Source of the DNA: Microbispora catharanthi
Lineage (GTDB): Bacteria > Actinomycetota > Actinomycetes > Streptosporangiales > Streptosporangiaceae
DNA: 64,000 nt
NCBI RefSeq assembly: GCF_006334915.2
Contig: NZ_VDMA02000015.1
Span: forward strand, 1 to 64,000
Direction of reading: 5' to 3'
Shown: one piece after another, positions 25,961 to 35,049 of the stretch
Position numbering within the stretch: position 1 is the first letter of the stretch
Layout: each line of letters opens with the position of its first letter
Position numbers and translations under genes: made by a program
The notes under the pieces: model-generated
What the model was told of the DNA's origin: nothing
What the model saw: the letters and a program-made list of their open reading frames with translations, nothing else
Database searches by the model: none

Positions 25961-27592
25961 TCAAGGCTTTCGCCCTGTTCCGTGACGCCTTCCGTCGGAG
26001 ACCTCTGAAGCATAGGGGACGTTTGCCCCTGATGCCAAAGCGGCCGGCGACGGCGAGCCGCTGCCGGTTGCCGTCGGCGACGGCGCCTGCGGCGACTCGG
26101 GAGAAATTGTACGACCAGGGTCCGGCTCGATATGACGCTCACACTGGATCCACTGCTCGCCGAGGCCGCCGACGGTGATGTCGTCCCAGGCCTCCAGGCG
26201 GTGGCTGCTCTTGCCGAAGTAGAGCACCGAGGCGGTCAGCGGGGTCGGCTCGTCGTGTTCCAGGCCGCGCAGTCCCGCGCCGCCGGTGGACCCCTGGATC
26301 ATCAGGCGGGTGCCCGAGGGCAGCAGCTCGGTGGACCGCGCGTGGACGTGCCCGCTCAGCACGAGCGGCACATACCCGGACAGGCCCCGGCCCACGGTCG
26401 GGTCGTGGACGGCCACGATGTCGGCGGCGATCTTGTCCGGAGCCGAGGTGGAGGCGGACCTGGGCCGCTCGCGCGGCGCCAGCTTGGCCGCGTTGGCCCG
26501 GCCGAGGTCGAGGAGGCTCTTGCTCTCGTCGCCCGCCGCCTGCACGGACTTGTCGGGGGTGAACCTCGGGTCGCCGATGCCGTAGATGCTCAGCCCCTTG
26601 ACGGTGGCGGCGGCGCCGTCCAGCACGACCGCGTTCTTCTGCTTCTCGACCGCCCGCTGGGTCGTCATGGAGTCGTGGTTGCCGCGCACGTAGACGTACG
26701 GCACATCGAGCGAGCCGATCTCCTTGACGAACTCGTTCTCGGCCTTGGTCCCATGGTCGCTGATGTCGCCGGTGTCGATGATGAGGTCGACCTTGAACTG
26801 GTCCTTCAGCGACTTGATCACATTCCAGGCCAGCGGATTGATGTGCAGGTCGGAGACGTGCAGCACGCGGATGGTCCCCGGATCCGGGTCGAAGATCGGC
26901 AGATTCGACCCCGCCTCGTACAGCTGGGACACGTTGGTCACCAGCTTGGCGAGCTGGCCGCGATATTCGGTGAACTTGGTCACGATCGACTGGGCGCTGC
27001 CGACCAGGGACGGCACGCCCGTGAGCAGCCCGGTGTACCGGGGCTCGGCGATCGAACGGGGGTTGAACGTCAGCGCGGAGACGCCGCCGAGGACGACGAC
27101 CATCGCCAGCGAGCCCGCCGCGGTCCAGGCCGCCCGCGACAGCCGCCGGAAGGCGACCAGGCCGGTGAGGAACCCGGCGACGACGGCGAACAGCACCGCG
27201 CGCACGACGAGGCTCCGCAGCCCGGAGATGACGTCGTCCTCGATGGTCGTCGGCAGCCGATCGGCCCACCGGGGGTTTTTGAGAATCTCCTCCGCCACCT
27301 CCGGATGAACCGCCTCGATCGACAGGTCGAGCCGCAGCGGGCCGTTGTGGCTGTCGAAGCTCAGCGTCCCGAGGGGCCGCACGTCGATGACGGTCTCCCC
27401 GCTCCAGGACGGCGCCAGGGACATCCCGATGTCGGCGGGCCCGACCGGTGTGTCCACCTTGGCGCCGAACGCCATCCCGAGCCATCCGCCGATCACCGCC
27501 GCCAGCACGACCGCGAGCACACGGGCGGACACACGGGCGAGCCGACTGCCGACCGTCCTATGGGCGAACGCCCTCAACCTCGAGTTCTCCAT
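25961..27592 (-). CDS. Membrane-anchored metallophosphoesterase
   Basis: A 543-residue protein with an N-terminal membrane segment near 22-45 and two more about 125-175. An extracytoplasmic or cytosolic calcineurin-like phosphoesterase domain starts near 245. Metal-binding motifs are complete: VSDLHINP, DTGDISDHG, VRGNHDSM and VLSGHVHARS. The Ser/Pro/Thr-rich tail is disordered. The substrate is unknown. The stop (25961-25963) touches the first base of tRNA-Glu, so the tRNA promoter must lie inside this gene or the tRNAs are cut from its message. Confidence 0.88.
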   Translation of the reverse strand: MENSRLRAFAHRTVGSRLARVSARVLAVVLAAVIGGWLGMAFGAKVDTPVGPADIGMSLAPSWSGETVIDVRPLGTLSFDSHNGPLRLDLSIEAVHPEVAEEILKNPRWADRLPTTIEDDVISGLRSLVVRAVLFAVVAGFLTGLVAFRRLSRAAWTAAGSLAMVVVLGGVSALTFNPRSIAEPRYTGLLTGVPSLVGSAQSIVTKFTEYRGQLAKLVTNVSQLYEAGSNLPIFDPDPGTIRVLHVSDLHINPLAWNVIKSLKDQFKVDLIIDTGDISDHGTKAENEFVKEIGSLDVPYVYVRGNHDSMTTQRAVEKQKNAVVLDGAAATVKGLSIYGIGDPRFTPDKSVQAAGDESKSLLDLGRANAAKLAPRERPRSASTSAPDKIAADIVAVHDPTVGRGLSGYVPLVLSGHVHARSTELLPSGTRLMIQGSTGGAGLRGLEHDEPTPLTASVLYFGKSSHRLEAWDDITVGGLGEQWIQCERHIEPDPGRTISPESPQAPSPTATGSGSPSPAALASGANVPYASEVSDGRRHGTGRKP

Positions 27593-27649
27593 CCCTTCCT
27601 GACTACCCGAAGATGCGACCTTTTTGGTTACCAGAACACGGTGTTCCGG

Positions 27650-28285
27650 TTACCGACCGTCGGGACGGGCCTCCTGACGTGCCCGCATACCGGACAAAAT
27701 CAGCGCTATACCGTGCTCGAAGGACGCGTCCGTCTGCGGGCCTTTGGTCTCGGCCATGACCGCGCGCACGTTCGGGTACGGCGCGAGACTCTCCAGCGCC
27801 TCCTCGAACAGGGCCGGGTCGCTCGTTCCCCGTTCCTGGTCGGACTGCTCCTCAAGGACGAATCCGCCGAGGAAGCTCGCGAGCGTGCTGAGACCCCACA
27901 TCGCGTCCGTACGGGTGAATCCGGCCCGCAGCAGCGATTCCAGGATGGTCTCGACGGTCTGCAGCGTGGCCGTGCCGGGGTGGGTGCCGGCGGTGAGGCG
28001 CGCGGTGTCGCGGTGCGACTTGAACGCGCGGCGCTGGCCCCTGCACCACTCCGCCAGCCACTCCTCCCACGACTCCCCCTCGGCGAGCGGCCGCAACGGC
28101 TCCTGCGCGGAGATCGCCTCGGCCATCTCGTCCAGCAGTTCCTGCTTGTTCTTGAAGTGCCAATAGAGGGCGGGGGCCTGCACGCCCAACTCGGTCGCGA
28201 GTCTGCGCAGGGTCAGCTTCTCCAGCCCCACCTCGTCCAGGAGTCGGATGGCGGTCCTGACGATCGTGTCGCGTTCGAGTGCCAC
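27650..28285 (-). CDS. TetR-family repressor with TetR-type C-terminal domain
   Basis: About 211 residues from the GTG at 28285. An extended start at TTG 28309 is possible, but neither has a strong ribosome site. The N-terminal HTH reads LTLRRLATELGVQAPALYWH, followed by FKNKQELLDEMAEAI, the classic TetR/TetR_C arrangement. It is divergent from a DrrAB-type exporter, with a palindrome in the 68-base gap. I infer that it represses the exporter and itself until a small ligand, perhaps an antibiotic, binds. Confidence 0.88.
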   Translation of the reverse strand: MALERDTIVRTAIRLLDEVGLEKLTLRRLATELGVQAPALYWHFKNKQELLDEMAEAISAQEPLRPLAEGESWEEWLAEWCRGQRRAFKSHRDTARLTAGTHPGTATLQTVETILESLLRAGFTRTDAMWGLSTLASFLGGFVLEEQSDQERGTSDPALFEEALESLAPYPNVRAVMAETKGPQTDASFEHGIALILSGMRARQEARPDGR

Positions 28286-28316
28286 GGTTGACAGCTTAAC
28301 GGCGTTCAATGCATCC

Positions 28317-28344
28317 TTAACGTTGTTAAATTTAACCGCGTTAA
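28317..28344. promoter_or_regulatory. Probable TetR operator between repressor and exporter
   Basis: The perfect palindrome GTTAAATTTAAC (28325-28336) sits inside an outer TTAACG/CGTTAA pair (28317-28344). It is the most AT-rich spot nearby and overlaps the region just before the exporter's AAGGAG (28343-28348). It should be the regulator's binding site. Confidence 0.65.
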
Positions 28345-28353
28345 GGAGATGCC

Positions 28354-29301
28354 GTGATCCATGCGGAAGGAGTACGCAAGCGGTTCGGCACGACCGAGGC
28401 GCTGCGGGGCGTCGACCTCGACGTGCCGCGCGGCTCGGTGTGCGGCCTGCTCGGGCCCAACGGCGCCGGCAAGACGACGATGGTGCGCGTCCTGACGACC
28501 CTGCTGCGCCCCGACGGCGGCTCGGCCAGGGTGGCCGGCTGCGACGTGGTCAGGGACGCAGAACGGCTCCGCTACCGCATCGGCCTCGCCGGCCAGCACG
28601 CGGCACTGGACGAGCTGCTGACCGGACGCCGCAACCTGGAGCTGTTCGGCCGGCTCTACCACCTGCCCCGTCGTACGGCCCGCCGCAGGGCCGAGGAGCT
28701 GCTGGAGCGGTTCGGGCTGACGCAGGCGGCGAACCGTCCCGTGCGGACGTATTCGGGTGGCATGCGCCGCAGGCTCGACCTGGCCGCCAGCCTGATCGTC
28801 TCCCCGCCGGTGCTGTTCATGGACGAGCCGACCACCGGCCTCGACCCTCGCAGCCGCCTCGCGCTGTGGGACGTGCTGCGCCGGCTCGTCGCCGAGGGGA
28901 CGACCCTGCTGCTCACCACGCAGTACCTCGACGAGGCCGACCACCTGGCCGACCGGATCGCCGTCATGGACGCCGGGCGGGTGGTCGCGGCCGGATCGCC
29001 GTCCGCACTCAAGGCGAAGGTGGGCGGCGACCGCGTGAGCGTCGCCTTCCGCGACGCCGCGGACCTGGCGCCCGGCGTCGAGGCCGTGCGCGGAGTGCTC
29101 CCGGGCGAGCCCGAGATCGACGCCGCCGAACGGCGGCTCGTCGTGCCCGTCTCGGACGGCGCCGCCTCCCTGGTCAGGGTCGCCGCGGCCCTCGACGCCG
29201 CCGGGGTCGGCGTGGAGGACCTGGGGCTGCGCCGGCCGACGCTGGACGAGGTGTTCCTGGCGCTCACGGACGCGCCCGCCAAGGAGAAGGAGGCCGCGTG
29301 A
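28354..29301 (+). CDS. DrrA-type ABC transporter ATPase
   Basis: A 315-residue ATPase of the daunorubicin-resistance type. Walker A GPNGAGKTT near residue 35, signature YSGGMRRRLD, Walker B LFMDEPTTGLD, then the C-terminal DrrA-associated domain. The GTG start has AAGGAG at 28343-28348. Its stop overlaps the permease start. Together they should export a hydrophobic compound and probably give self-resistance or multidrug resistance. No biosynthetic genes adjoin, so the substrate is open. Confidence 0.92.
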   Translation: MIHAEGVRKRFGTTEALRGVDLDVPRGSVCGLLGPNGAGKTTMVRVLTTLLRPDGGSARVAGCDVVRDAERLRYRIGLAGQHAALDELLTGRRNLELFGRLYHLPRRTARRRAEELLERFGLTQAANRPVRTYSGGMRRRLDLAASLIVSPPVLFMDEPTTGLDPRSRLALWDVLRRLVAEGTTLLLTTQYLDEADHLADRIAVMDAGRVVAAGSPSALKAKVGGDRVSVAFRDAADLAPGVEAVRGVLPGEPEIDAAERRLVVPVSDGAASLVRVAAALDAAGVGVEDLGLRRPTLDEVFLALTDAPAKEKEAA

Positions 29302-30128
29302 TCACCCTGGAACCTCCCGCGACGAGGGCGCAACGGCTGCGCTGGGCCCTGAGCGACACGTTCGTCATCGCGGGCCGCAGCTACTCCCAACTGCGCACCC
29401 AGCCCGGCCAGATCGCCGCCGAGCTGGTCGCCCCGGTCATCATGACCATCCTGTTCGGGTACGTCTTCGGCAGCGCGATCAGCCTGCCCGGCGGGGGCGA
29501 CTACCGGAACTACCTGATGCCCGGGATCTTCATGCAGGTCATGGCGCTGTCCGCGGTCGCCGCCGCCACGTCGGTCGCCGAAGACATGGCGCGCGGCATC
29601 ATCGACCGCTTCCGCGCCCAGCCCATCGCGCGCGCCGCCGTACTGGCCGGGCGGAGCGTCGCGGACATGTCCAAGGACTGGCTGTCGCTCGCCACCATGA
29701 GCGTGTGCGGCCTGCTGATCGCGGGATGGCGTCCGCACAGCACCCCCCTGGAGACGCTCGCCGGCTTCGCGCTGCTCGCCCTGTTCGGGTACGCGATGAT
29801 CTGGCTGGGCACGTACATCGGGCTGTTCGTCAAGAACGGCGCGCAGGCGGACGCCGCGACGTTCGGCTGGCTGTTCCCGATGACCTTCCTGGCCAACGCG
29901 TTCGTGCCGCTGGAGGGGCTGCCCGGGTGGCTGCGGGCGATCGCGGACTGGAACCCGATGAGCGCCGTCGTCTCGGCCGCCCGGGAGCTGTTCGGCAATC
30001 CCGGCTCGGCCGCCGCCTCCTGGCCTCTCCAGCACCCGGTGACGGCGTCCCTGTGCTGGTCGCTGCTGATCATCGCGGTGTTCGCACCGCTCGCCGTACG
30101 GCGCTATCGCACGGCCGCCTCGCGATGA
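29298..30128 (+). CDS. DrrB-type ABC-2 permease
   Basis: A 276-residue integral membrane protein with about six helices. It is the partner of the ATPase just upstream, with which it overlaps by 4 bases (GTGA). MTILFGYVFGSAISLPGG and the C-terminal NPMSAVVSAARELFGNP segment are typical of ABC-2 drug exporters. The pair is regulated, by inference, by the divergent TetR protein. Confidence 0.92.
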   Translation: MITLEPPATRAQRLRWALSDTFVIAGRSYSQLRTQPGQIAAELVAPVIMTILFGYVFGSAISLPGGGDYRNYLMPGIFMQVMALSAVAAATSVAEDMARGIIDRFRAQPIARAAVLAGRSVADMSKDWLSLATMSVCGLLIAGWRPHSTPLETLAGFALLALFGYAMIWLGTYIGLFVKNGAQADAATFGWLFPMTFLANAFVPLEGLPGWLRAIADWNPMSAVVSAARELFGNPGSAAASWPLQHPVTASLCWSLLIIAVFAPLAVRRYRTAASR

Positions 30129-30140
30129 CACGATGAGACG

Positions 30141-30482
30141 GTGATCGACGTCCCGCTGAAGAGGTTCGAGGAGCTCGTGGCCGAGGCGCTCGACACGATC
30201 CCTCCGGATCTGGCCAAGGTCATGGACAACGTCGTGGTCGTGGTGGTGGACGACCCGCCCGAGCCCGGCCTGCTGGGGCTCTACACGGGCATTCCGCTGA
30301 CCGAGCGGGGCGACTGGTATTCGGGGGTCCTCCCGGACCGCATCGAGATCTACCGGAACCCTACGCTGGAGATCTGCGAGACCGAGGACGACGTGGTCGA
30401 GGAGGTCCGCGTCACCGTCGTCCACGAGATCGCCCACCACTTCGGCATCGACGACGAACGGCTGCACGAGCTCGGCTGGTGA
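30141..30482 (+). CDS. Minimal zinicin-type metallopeptidase family protein
   Basis: A 113-residue acidic protein ending VHEIAHHFGIDDERLHELGW. HEIAH is the zinc-binding HExxH motif, and a third ligand may be in the C-terminal acidic stretch. This small family is widespread in actinomycetes and lacks a signal peptide, so it is cytoplasmic. It follows the DrrB gene by 12 bases, but such spacing may be accidental. Substrates are unknown. Confidence 0.85.
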   Translation: MIDVPLKRFEELVAEALDTIPPDLAKVMDNVVVVVVDDPPEPGLLGLYTGIPLTERGDWYSGVLPDRIEIYRNPTLEICETEDDVVEEVRVTVVHEIAHHFGIDDERLHELGW

Positions 30483-30693
30483 CTGCCCTTTTCCCCGGCG
30501 TCTCCCTCGCCAGGGTTTCCCCTCGTCAAGGCGGCGATCGGCGTTCGCGGGCCGCGAAATGGGACCGTCAGCGGGTTGCAAAAGTCACACCCGACGGGCA
30601 CTGTAAGTAACATGTTGACCACGTACTGTCAGATCCAGTCGCCGGGGCGGACACCGGCGGAAACGGCCGGCGGAGCGACCTCTGCGGACTGAG

Positions 30694-31986
30694 ATGGCGG
30701 CCACCAAGCCCGGCAGGCTGTCCGGCCGGCACCGCCGTTCCCCCGAGGTGCGGACCACCTACCGGGAGGTCGCCGCGATCCCCGAGTTCCGGGCCCTGTG
30801 GCTCGGACAGGGCATGTCGCTGCTCGGCGACCAGCTCGCCCAGGTGGCGCTCGCGGTGCTGGTCTACAGCCGGACCGCCTCGCCTCTGGCCACGGCCGCC
30901 GTCTACGCGCTGACCTACCTGCCGCCCATCCTCGGCGGGCCCCTGCTGGCCGGGCTCGCCGACCGATACCCGCGCAGGCGGGTCATGCTCTGGTGCGACG
31001 TGCTGCGCGCCCTGATGCTCGCCGCGATGGCCCTGCCCACCACGCCGTTTCCCGTGCTGTGCGCGCTGGTCTTCTGCGTGGTGCTGCTCGGCGCGCCGTT
31101 CTCGGCCGCCCGCGCGGCGCTGCTGCCCGAGGTCCTTGAGGGCGACCGGTACGTCGTGGGGTCGGCCCTGCAGAACGTGACCAACCAGGCCGTGCAGATG
31201 CTCGGGTTCGCCGCCGGGGGCGCGGCGATCGCGGTGCTCGGGCCCTATCGGGCGCTGGCGCTGGACTGTGCGACGTTCCTCGGATCGGCTCTGGTGATCG
31301 TCGCGGGGGTGCGGCACCGCCCTGCGCCGCTGCGGGAGGACGGCGAGCGGCCGTCCGTGTGGCGGATGACTCTGTCCGGCGCGCGCCTGGTGTTCGGCGA
31401 GCGGCGGCTTCGCACGCTCGTGCTGTTCGCCTGGCTGTGCGGGTTCTACGTGATTCCCGAGGGCATCGCGGCTCCGTACGCCGCGGCGCTCGCCGACGGG
31501 AGGCTGCCCGTCCCGGTGATCACGGGTCTGCTGATGGCGGCGATGCCGACGGGCACGGTCGTCGGCGCGTTCTTCTTCGGGCGGTTCGTCACGCCGTCGG
31601 GGCGGTTGCGGAGCATGGGCTGGCTGGCCATGATGACCTGCGCGCCGCTCGTGCTGTGCGTGATCCGGCCACCGCTGGAGGGCGTGCTCGCCCTGTGGGT
31701 GCTGTCCGGCGTCGGCGGGGCCTACCAGCTCGCTGCCAACGCGGCCTTCGTCCAGTGCGTCCCGGCGTCGGGACGTGCCGCGGCGTTCGGGCTGGTGCAG
31801 TCGGGCCTGCTGGCCGCCCAGGGCGTCGGCATCCTCGTCGGAGGCGCCGCCGCCCAGCGGCTCGGCCCAGAGGCTGTCGTGACGCTGGCGGGCGTGGCCG
31901 GGCTGTGTGCCGCGGCCGTGCTCGCCATGCTCTGGACCGAGTCGCGCAGGGAGATCATCGCCAAGGTCCGGGCCGCCGCTACCTGA
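30694..31986 (+). CDS. Major facilitator superfamily transporter
   Basis: A 430-residue protein with about 12 hydrophobic helices. The loop motif GLADRYPRRRVM between helices 2 and 3 fits the MFS signature. The N-terminal half FRALWLGQGMSLLGDQLAQV is typical of the MFS_3/enterobactin-exporter-like group found in actinomycetes. It is probably a drug or siderophore exporter. No regulator adjoins. The 30483-30693 gap holds only short unassignable sequence. Confidence 0.88.
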   Translation: MAATKPGRLSGRHRRSPEVRTTYREVAAIPEFRALWLGQGMSLLGDQLAQVALAVLVYSRTASPLATAAVYALTYLPPILGGPLLAGLADRYPRRRVMLWCDVLRALMLAAMALPTTPFPVLCALVFCVVLLGAPFSAARAALLPEVLEGDRYVVGSALQNVTNQAVQMLGFAAGGAAIAVLGPYRALALDCATFLGSALVIVAGVRHRPAPLREDGERPSVWRMTLSGARLVFGERRLRTLVLFAWLCGFYVIPEGIAAPYAAALADGRLPVPVITGLLMAAMPTGTVVGAFFFGRFVTPSGRLRSMGWLAMMTCAPLVLCVIRPPLEGVLALWVLSGVGGAYQLAANAAFVQCVPASGRAAAFGLVQSGLLAAQGVGILVGGAAAQRLGPEAVVTLAGVAGLCAAAVLAMLWTESRREIIAKVRAAAT

Positions 31987-31987
31987 G

Positions 31988-32398
31988 TCAGGCCTGCGGA
32001 CCCTGGTTCTGGGAGTCGCCGTCGGAGGGCCGGCCGTACGGGTGCTGCTCGTAGCTCGGAGCCTGCGGGGGGTACGGGGTGCGGGTGGAGCGGCCCTGGT
32101 TCCAGCCCTGCTGGACGTTGTCCCACTTGGCCTTGGCGTCCTGCCAGGCGCGGCCGTCCTTGTTCTTGTCAATGAGGTCCTGGACGATGGAGGAGTTCTT
32201 GCCCTCCTCGGGGAGGAGGAGCCAGGCGACGGCGTAGACGCCGACGCCGAGGCCGCCGAAGAAGCTCGCGACGGCGAGCCCGAGGCGCAGGATGTTGGCG
32301 TCGATGCCGGTGTACTCGGAGACGCCCGAGCACACCCCGGCGACGATCCTGCCGTTCCGAGTGCGGTGGAGCTGCTTGACCGAACCGTTGGTGTTCAT
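31988..32398 (-). CDS. PspC-domain membrane protein
   Basis: A 136-residue protein: LHRTRNGRIVAGVCSGVSEY followed by one membrane helix (GLAVASFFGGLGVGVYAVAW) and LLLPEE is the PspC domain. The C-terminal third is a Gln/Pro/Tyr-rich, probably cytoplasmic tail. The second of two close ATGs (32398) is chosen because GGAGGT (32408-32413) is nine bases upstream; the first would be only one base away. It is likely part of the envelope-stress response. It is convergent with the MFS gene, 1 base apart. Confidence 0.85.
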   Translation of the reverse strand: MNTNGSVKQLHRTRNGRIVAGVCSGVSEYTGIDANILRLGLAVASFFGGLGVGVYAVAWLLLPEEGKNSSIVQDLIDKNKDGRAWQDAKAKWDNVQQGWNQGRSTRTPYPPQAPSYEQHPYGRPSDGDSQNQGPQA

Positions 32399-32492
32399 CT
32401 CGTTCATACCTCCACAGTGCCTCTCAGGGGGGTGGGCGCACATCGGGATTCCCCCTGGCCCTACCCCGAGGAGGCCCGGATACCCTGACGCC

Positions 32493-33650
32493 ATGGACGA
32501 CCTCCTCGAACTCGACGACCAGCTCGACCCCGAGCACCGCATGATCAGGGACTCCGTAAGGGAACTCGTCTCCGGCAAGGTCCTCCCCCACGTCGGCGAG
32601 TGGTTCGAGCAGGGCACGTTCCCCGCCCGCGAACTCGCCCCGGCCCTGGGCTCGCTCGGCCTCCTCGGCATGCACCTAGAGGGGTACGGCTGCGCCGGGC
32701 TCGACGCCGTGTCGTACGGCGTGGCCTGCCGGGAGCTGGAGGCGGGCGACTCGGGGCTGCGGTCGTTCGTGTCCGTGCAGGGGTCGCTGGCGATGTTCCC
32801 GATCTGGAAGTACGGCTCGGACGAGCAGAAGGAGGAGTGGCTGCCCCGGCTGGCGTCAGGGGAGGCCATCGGCTGCTTCGGCCTGACCGAGCCCGACCAC
32901 GGGTCCGACCCCGCCGGCATGCGCACCACCGCCAAGCAGGACCCGTCCGGCGACTGGATCCTGAACGGCGCCAAGATGTGGATCACCAATGGCTCGATCG
33001 CCGACGTCGCCGTCGTGTGGGCGCGGACCGACGAGGGCATCCGCGGTTTCGTCGTCCCCACCTCGACCCCCGGCTTCTCGTCCGCCGAGATCCACCGCAA
33101 GCTGTCGCTGCGGGCCTCGGTCACGGCCTCCCTGTACTTCGACGACGTACGGCTGCCCGCCTCCGCGGTGCTGCCTGGCGTCGCAGGGCTGAAGGGCCCG
33201 CTGTCGTGTCTCACGGAGGCGCGGTACGGCATCCTGTGGGGCGTGGTCGGAGCGGGCCGGGCCTGCCTGGAGGCGGCCGTGGACTACGCCACCACGCGGG
33301 TGCAGTTCGGCAAGCCGATCGGCGCCTTCCAGCTCACGCAGGAGAAGCTGGCCTGGATGGCGGTCGCGCTCGGCCATGCCGGGCTCACCGCCCTTCACCT
33401 CGGCCGGCTCAAGGACGCCGGGAAGCTGAAGCCCACCCAGGTCAGCTTCGGCAAGCTGGCCAACGTCCGGGCCGCGCTCGACATCGCCCGCGAGGCGCGT
33501 ACGGTGCTCGGGGCCAACGGGGTCACGTTGGAGTATCCGGTCATCAGGCACATGACCAACCTGGAGTCCGTGCTCACATACGAGGGCACTCAGGAAGTGC
33601 ATCTGCTGACTCTGGGCAAGGCGCTCACGGGCCTTGACGCCTTCCGCTGA
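32493..33650 (+). CDS. Acyl-CoA dehydrogenase, glutaryl-CoA dehydrogenase-like
   Basis: A 385-residue flavoenzyme. CFGLTEPDHGSDPAGM and KMWITNGSIADV bind FAD and substrate. The catalytic Glu is in LTYEGTQEVHLL near residue 368, the usual position in glutaryl-CoA and short-chain acyl-CoA dehydrogenases. Length and the Arg in ARYGILWGVVGAGR fit glutaryl-CoA dehydrogenase, which oxidises and decarboxylates glutaryl-CoA in lysine and tryptophan breakdown. A general short-chain role is possible. It is divergent from pspC. Confidence 0.85.
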   Translation: MDDLLELDDQLDPEHRMIRDSVRELVSGKVLPHVGEWFEQGTFPARELAPALGSLGLLGMHLEGYGCAGLDAVSYGVACRELEAGDSGLRSFVSVQGSLAMFPIWKYGSDEQKEEWLPRLASGEAIGCFGLTEPDHGSDPAGMRTTAKQDPSGDWILNGAKMWITNGSIADVAVVWARTDEGIRGFVVPTSTPGFSSAEIHRKLSLRASVTASLYFDDVRLPASAVLPGVAGLKGPLSCLTEARYGILWGVVGAGRACLEAAVDYATTRVQFGKPIGAFQLTQEKLAWMAVALGHAGLTALHLGRLKDAGKLKPTQVSFGKLANVRAALDIAREARTVLGANGVTLEYPVIRHMTNLESVLTYEGTQEVHLLTLGKALTGLDAFR

Positions 33651-33812
33651 CGACCTGCGTCATGGCCCCTCGCCAGGGCCTGCCGAGACCGATGGCGGGG
33701 CGATCAGGGACAATGGCGTCGCCGAAGACGCGGTACTCTCTGTACCCTGCATCTTGGGGAGTGTTCCACGGATCAGACCGCGACGCGGGCGGGGTTCGCG
33801 GGGCACGACCAA

Positions 33813-33887
33813 GGGGTGCTAGCTCAATGGCAGAGCTGCGGACTTTTAATCCGTCGGTTCAGGGTTCGAGTCCCTGGCGCCCCACCA
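33813..33887 (+). tRNA. tRNA-Lys (TTT)
   Basis: Acceptor GGGGTGC/GCGCCCC with one T-G pair, anticodon loop CTTTTAA (TTT), T-loop TTCGAGT, encoded CCA at 33885-33887. Its 3' half is repeated at 44177-44221, so it is an integration target. Confidence 0.95.
33842..33886 (+). repeat. Attachment-type repeat, left copy (tRNA-Lys 3' half)
   Basis: A 45-base segment from the anticodon loop to the CC of the tRNA end. It matches 44177-44221 at 43 of 45 positions in direct orientation. The interval between copies is about 10.3 kb. Confidence 0.75.
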
Positions 33888-33924
33888 GCGAAAACAGCTC
33901 TGCGAAGATGATCGTTAAGGGCTG

Positions 33925-33949
33925 TTGACGGCAACGGTTGACGGCAACG
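33925..33949. repeat. Arm-type repeat pair, left end of the tRNA-Lys element
   Basis: TTGACGGCAAC occurs twice with 13-base spacing, 38 bases after the tRNA end. The 24-base block 33926-33949 recurs at 35696-35719 with one mismatch. Confidence 0.6.
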
Positions 33950-33953
33950 CCGG

Positions 33954-34556
33954 TCACCTATTGGCGGCCACGTAGCGAAGGACCCCGTCAGCCGGCAACA
34001 GGTATCCCATCCAGCGTTCTTCGGGCGGGGTGCCGTTCAGTTCACGCGCGTCGATGGTGCCTGACGTCTCGAAGCCGATCAAGCCGAGTTGGAACGGGAC
34101 CTCCTGATAGACGCTGGTTCCGATGTCGGCCAGCCAGTCGTCGTACGTGCGCCGCCAACCGAAAACTGCCTTTCCGCCGGCCTGATCGAAACGGTAGCTT
34201 CCGAACCGCTCGTCAATGCGCTCGAGCGCGGCCACCGGTAGGTAGAAGTCGAGCCAGTCCGAGCCGCCATCCTCACGAACAGCCACGCATCCGCACACAA
34301 CCCGATGGCCGGTCGGAAGAGTGACCGTACCTCGCAGGAAACCGAATTCGGCCAGTGATGAGACGGTGCAGGCGACCTCGTCCTGCTCCTCGGGCTCACG
34401 ATCGCGGCCGTAGCAGCCCTCGATGGCAGCCGCTCGCCAGAGTGCCGACAGAGCCCCTTGAAGGCGTTTATCGCTGGTGTCGCCGATCTCGATGGCCAGT
34501 TCATACCATTCACCGGACCAGTTCTCACGGTCGGTGAACGATGTTGGGTTGTTCAC
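33954..34556 (-). CDS. Hypothetical protein, element cargo
   Basis: A 200-residue soluble, acidic, tryptophan-rich protein (start region MNNPTSFTDRENWSGEW). The GTG at 34556 is chosen because GGGAG lies eight bases upstream; the longer frame starts at 34607. It lies between the arm-type repeat and the integrase remains. The composition recalls small immunity-like proteins, but I recognise no family. Moderate GC and isolation suggest acquired DNA. Confidence 0.6.
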   Translation of the reverse strand: MNNPTSFTDRENWSGEWYELAIEIGDTSDKRLQGALSALWRAAAIEGCYGRDREPEEQDEVACTVSSLAEFGFLRGTVTLPTGHRVVCGCVAVREDGGSDWLDFYLPVAALERIDERFGSYRFDQAGGKAVFGWRRTYDDWLADIGTSVYQEVPFQLGLIGFETSGTIDARELNGTPPEERWMGYLLPADGVLRYVAANR

Positions 34557-34655
34557 GTTGAGGACTCCCGGCGAGGTGGTTGGTATGACTTTGCCGCAAC
34601 AGATCATCGCCTGCCATCCCCGGCGGCGGGCGGACCCTCGTTCACTCAGCTCTCT

Positions 34656-35002
34656 CTAAGCGAGACCTCCCAGCGCCTTTTCGAGCTTGAGCGCGGTCGC
34701 CTGGTGCTCGGGTAGCACGTGAGCGTAGGTGTTCATCGTCAGCACGATCGTGCTGTGGCCGAGGATCTCCATGATCGTCCGGGCTTGTCCAGGTCGACGT
34801 CATCCCAGCGGAGCCCGAGCGCCTCACCGCGCCGGACGCCAACGCCCAGAGCCACCGCGTACACCGCGTAGAACCGGCCCTTGCGCGCCTGCCGGAGGAA
34901 CTGCCTGGCCTCGTCGAGGGTGAGCGCCTGGATCTCCGGCCGCTCGACAGTGCCCAGTTGGACGTTCTTCGCGACGTTGCGCAGCACCAGATCTTCGCGC
35001 AC
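34656..35002 (-). pseudogene. Tyrosine integrase with a large internal deletion
   Basis: The 5' part reads LVLRNVAKNVQLG, ALTLDEARQFLRQARKGRFY and ALGLRWDDVDLD, the middle of a phage-type integrase with the first catalytic Arg region. Immediately afterwards, in another frame, ARTIMEILGHSTIVLTMNTY gives the C-terminal end with the catalytic His and Tyr. The roughly 100 residues between, including HxxR, are gone, and the N-terminal half is also missing. It is the relic of the recombinase that used the tRNA-Lys site. Confidence 0.75.
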
Positions 35003-35049
35003 GGCCTTCAGGGCCGCCCTATCGAGCTGTGGAAACAGGGCGGGAGCGC

